This document shows positions 60,921-64,000 of a DNA stretch of 64,000 nt, piece by piece. The translations under genes were made by a program, and so were the position numbers. The stretch covers positions 1 to 64,000 of the forward strand of contig NZ_LGAP01000021.1 of assembly GCF_001270265.1 (NCBI RefSeq), read 5' to 3'. The notes below the pieces were generated by a model that saw nothing but the letters and a program-made list of their open reading frames with translations, had not been told where the DNA came from and did no database searches. How positions within the stretch are numbered: the stretch's first letter is position 1; the number at the start of each line of letters is the position of its first letter. The DNA is from Ensifer adhaerens. GTDB taxonomy: Bacteria; Pseudomonadota; Alphaproteobacteria; Rhizobiales; Rhizobiaceae.

Positions 60921-64000
<3,080 letters not shown>

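Overview
The window is a GC-rich chromosomal segment that looks like a Rhizobiaceae genome, most likely Ensifer/Sinorhizobium. The taxonomic hints are alphaproteobacterial LexA boxes (GTTC-N7-GTTC), a CUCCUCCC multi-hairpin small RNA, ribose-type sugar ABC operons, a RhtX/FptX-type siderophore importer and a RecX gene that stands apart from recA. The genus is an inference; no rRNA, tRNA, CRISPR array, integrase or transposase was recognised.

Left part (1-14.4 kb). A VOC-fold protein is followed by a 69-codon gene with a near-ideal LexA box directly in front of it. D-amino-acid dehydrogenase dadA and an Lrp-type regulator are divergent. After a small DUF6894 protein comes an unannotated-type small RNA gene with four consecutive hairpins, each carrying CUCCUCCC in its loop. 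A UvrD/Rep-like helicase and DNA polymerase IV (dinB) form an operon with its own LexA box. A methyltransferase/oxidoreductase/TetR operon, recX and three L,D-transpeptidase-fold lipoproteins follow.

Polyol block (14.6-23.8 kb, minus strand). A ribose-type ABC transporter, a GolD/DthD-like SDR, DhaK and DhaL are followed by a second kinase set whose DhaK is fused to a SorC-type regulator. The expected flow is import, oxidation to a ketose and phosphorylation of that ketose, with the fused regulator sensing the product.

Middle (24-43.6 kb). The yhiI-rbbA-yhhJ-like ABC export operon has a frameshift in its HlyD adaptor. Next are a 50-codon ORF that looks like an acetate kinase start joined to a phosphoketolase end, a Qnr-like pentapeptide protein, and a very large cyclase/AAA/TPR regulator broken at a G6 tract. 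Divergent from that regulator is a 1929-residue protein that combines a GMC oxidoreductase with a Cys cluster, an alpha/beta hydrolase and a PhoD-like phosphatase.

Iron block (43.6-49.3 kb). FecI-type sigma, FecR, a TonB receptor with an STN signalling domain and a RhtX-type MFS importer form a surface-signalling siderophore system. The fecR and receptor genes share one two-part promoter at identical distance from their start codons.

Right part (49.3-64 kb). A LacI-regulated ABC operon carries a PfkB sugar kinase and a KbaZ/GatZ-like protein, which suggests tagatose or related sugar use. An ECF sigma factor and the DUF4142/cupredoxin pair downstream share a second two-part promoter. Acylphosphatase, a TetR/Bcr-type efflux pair and nrdF plus the 3' part of nrdE (cut by the window edge) complete the window.
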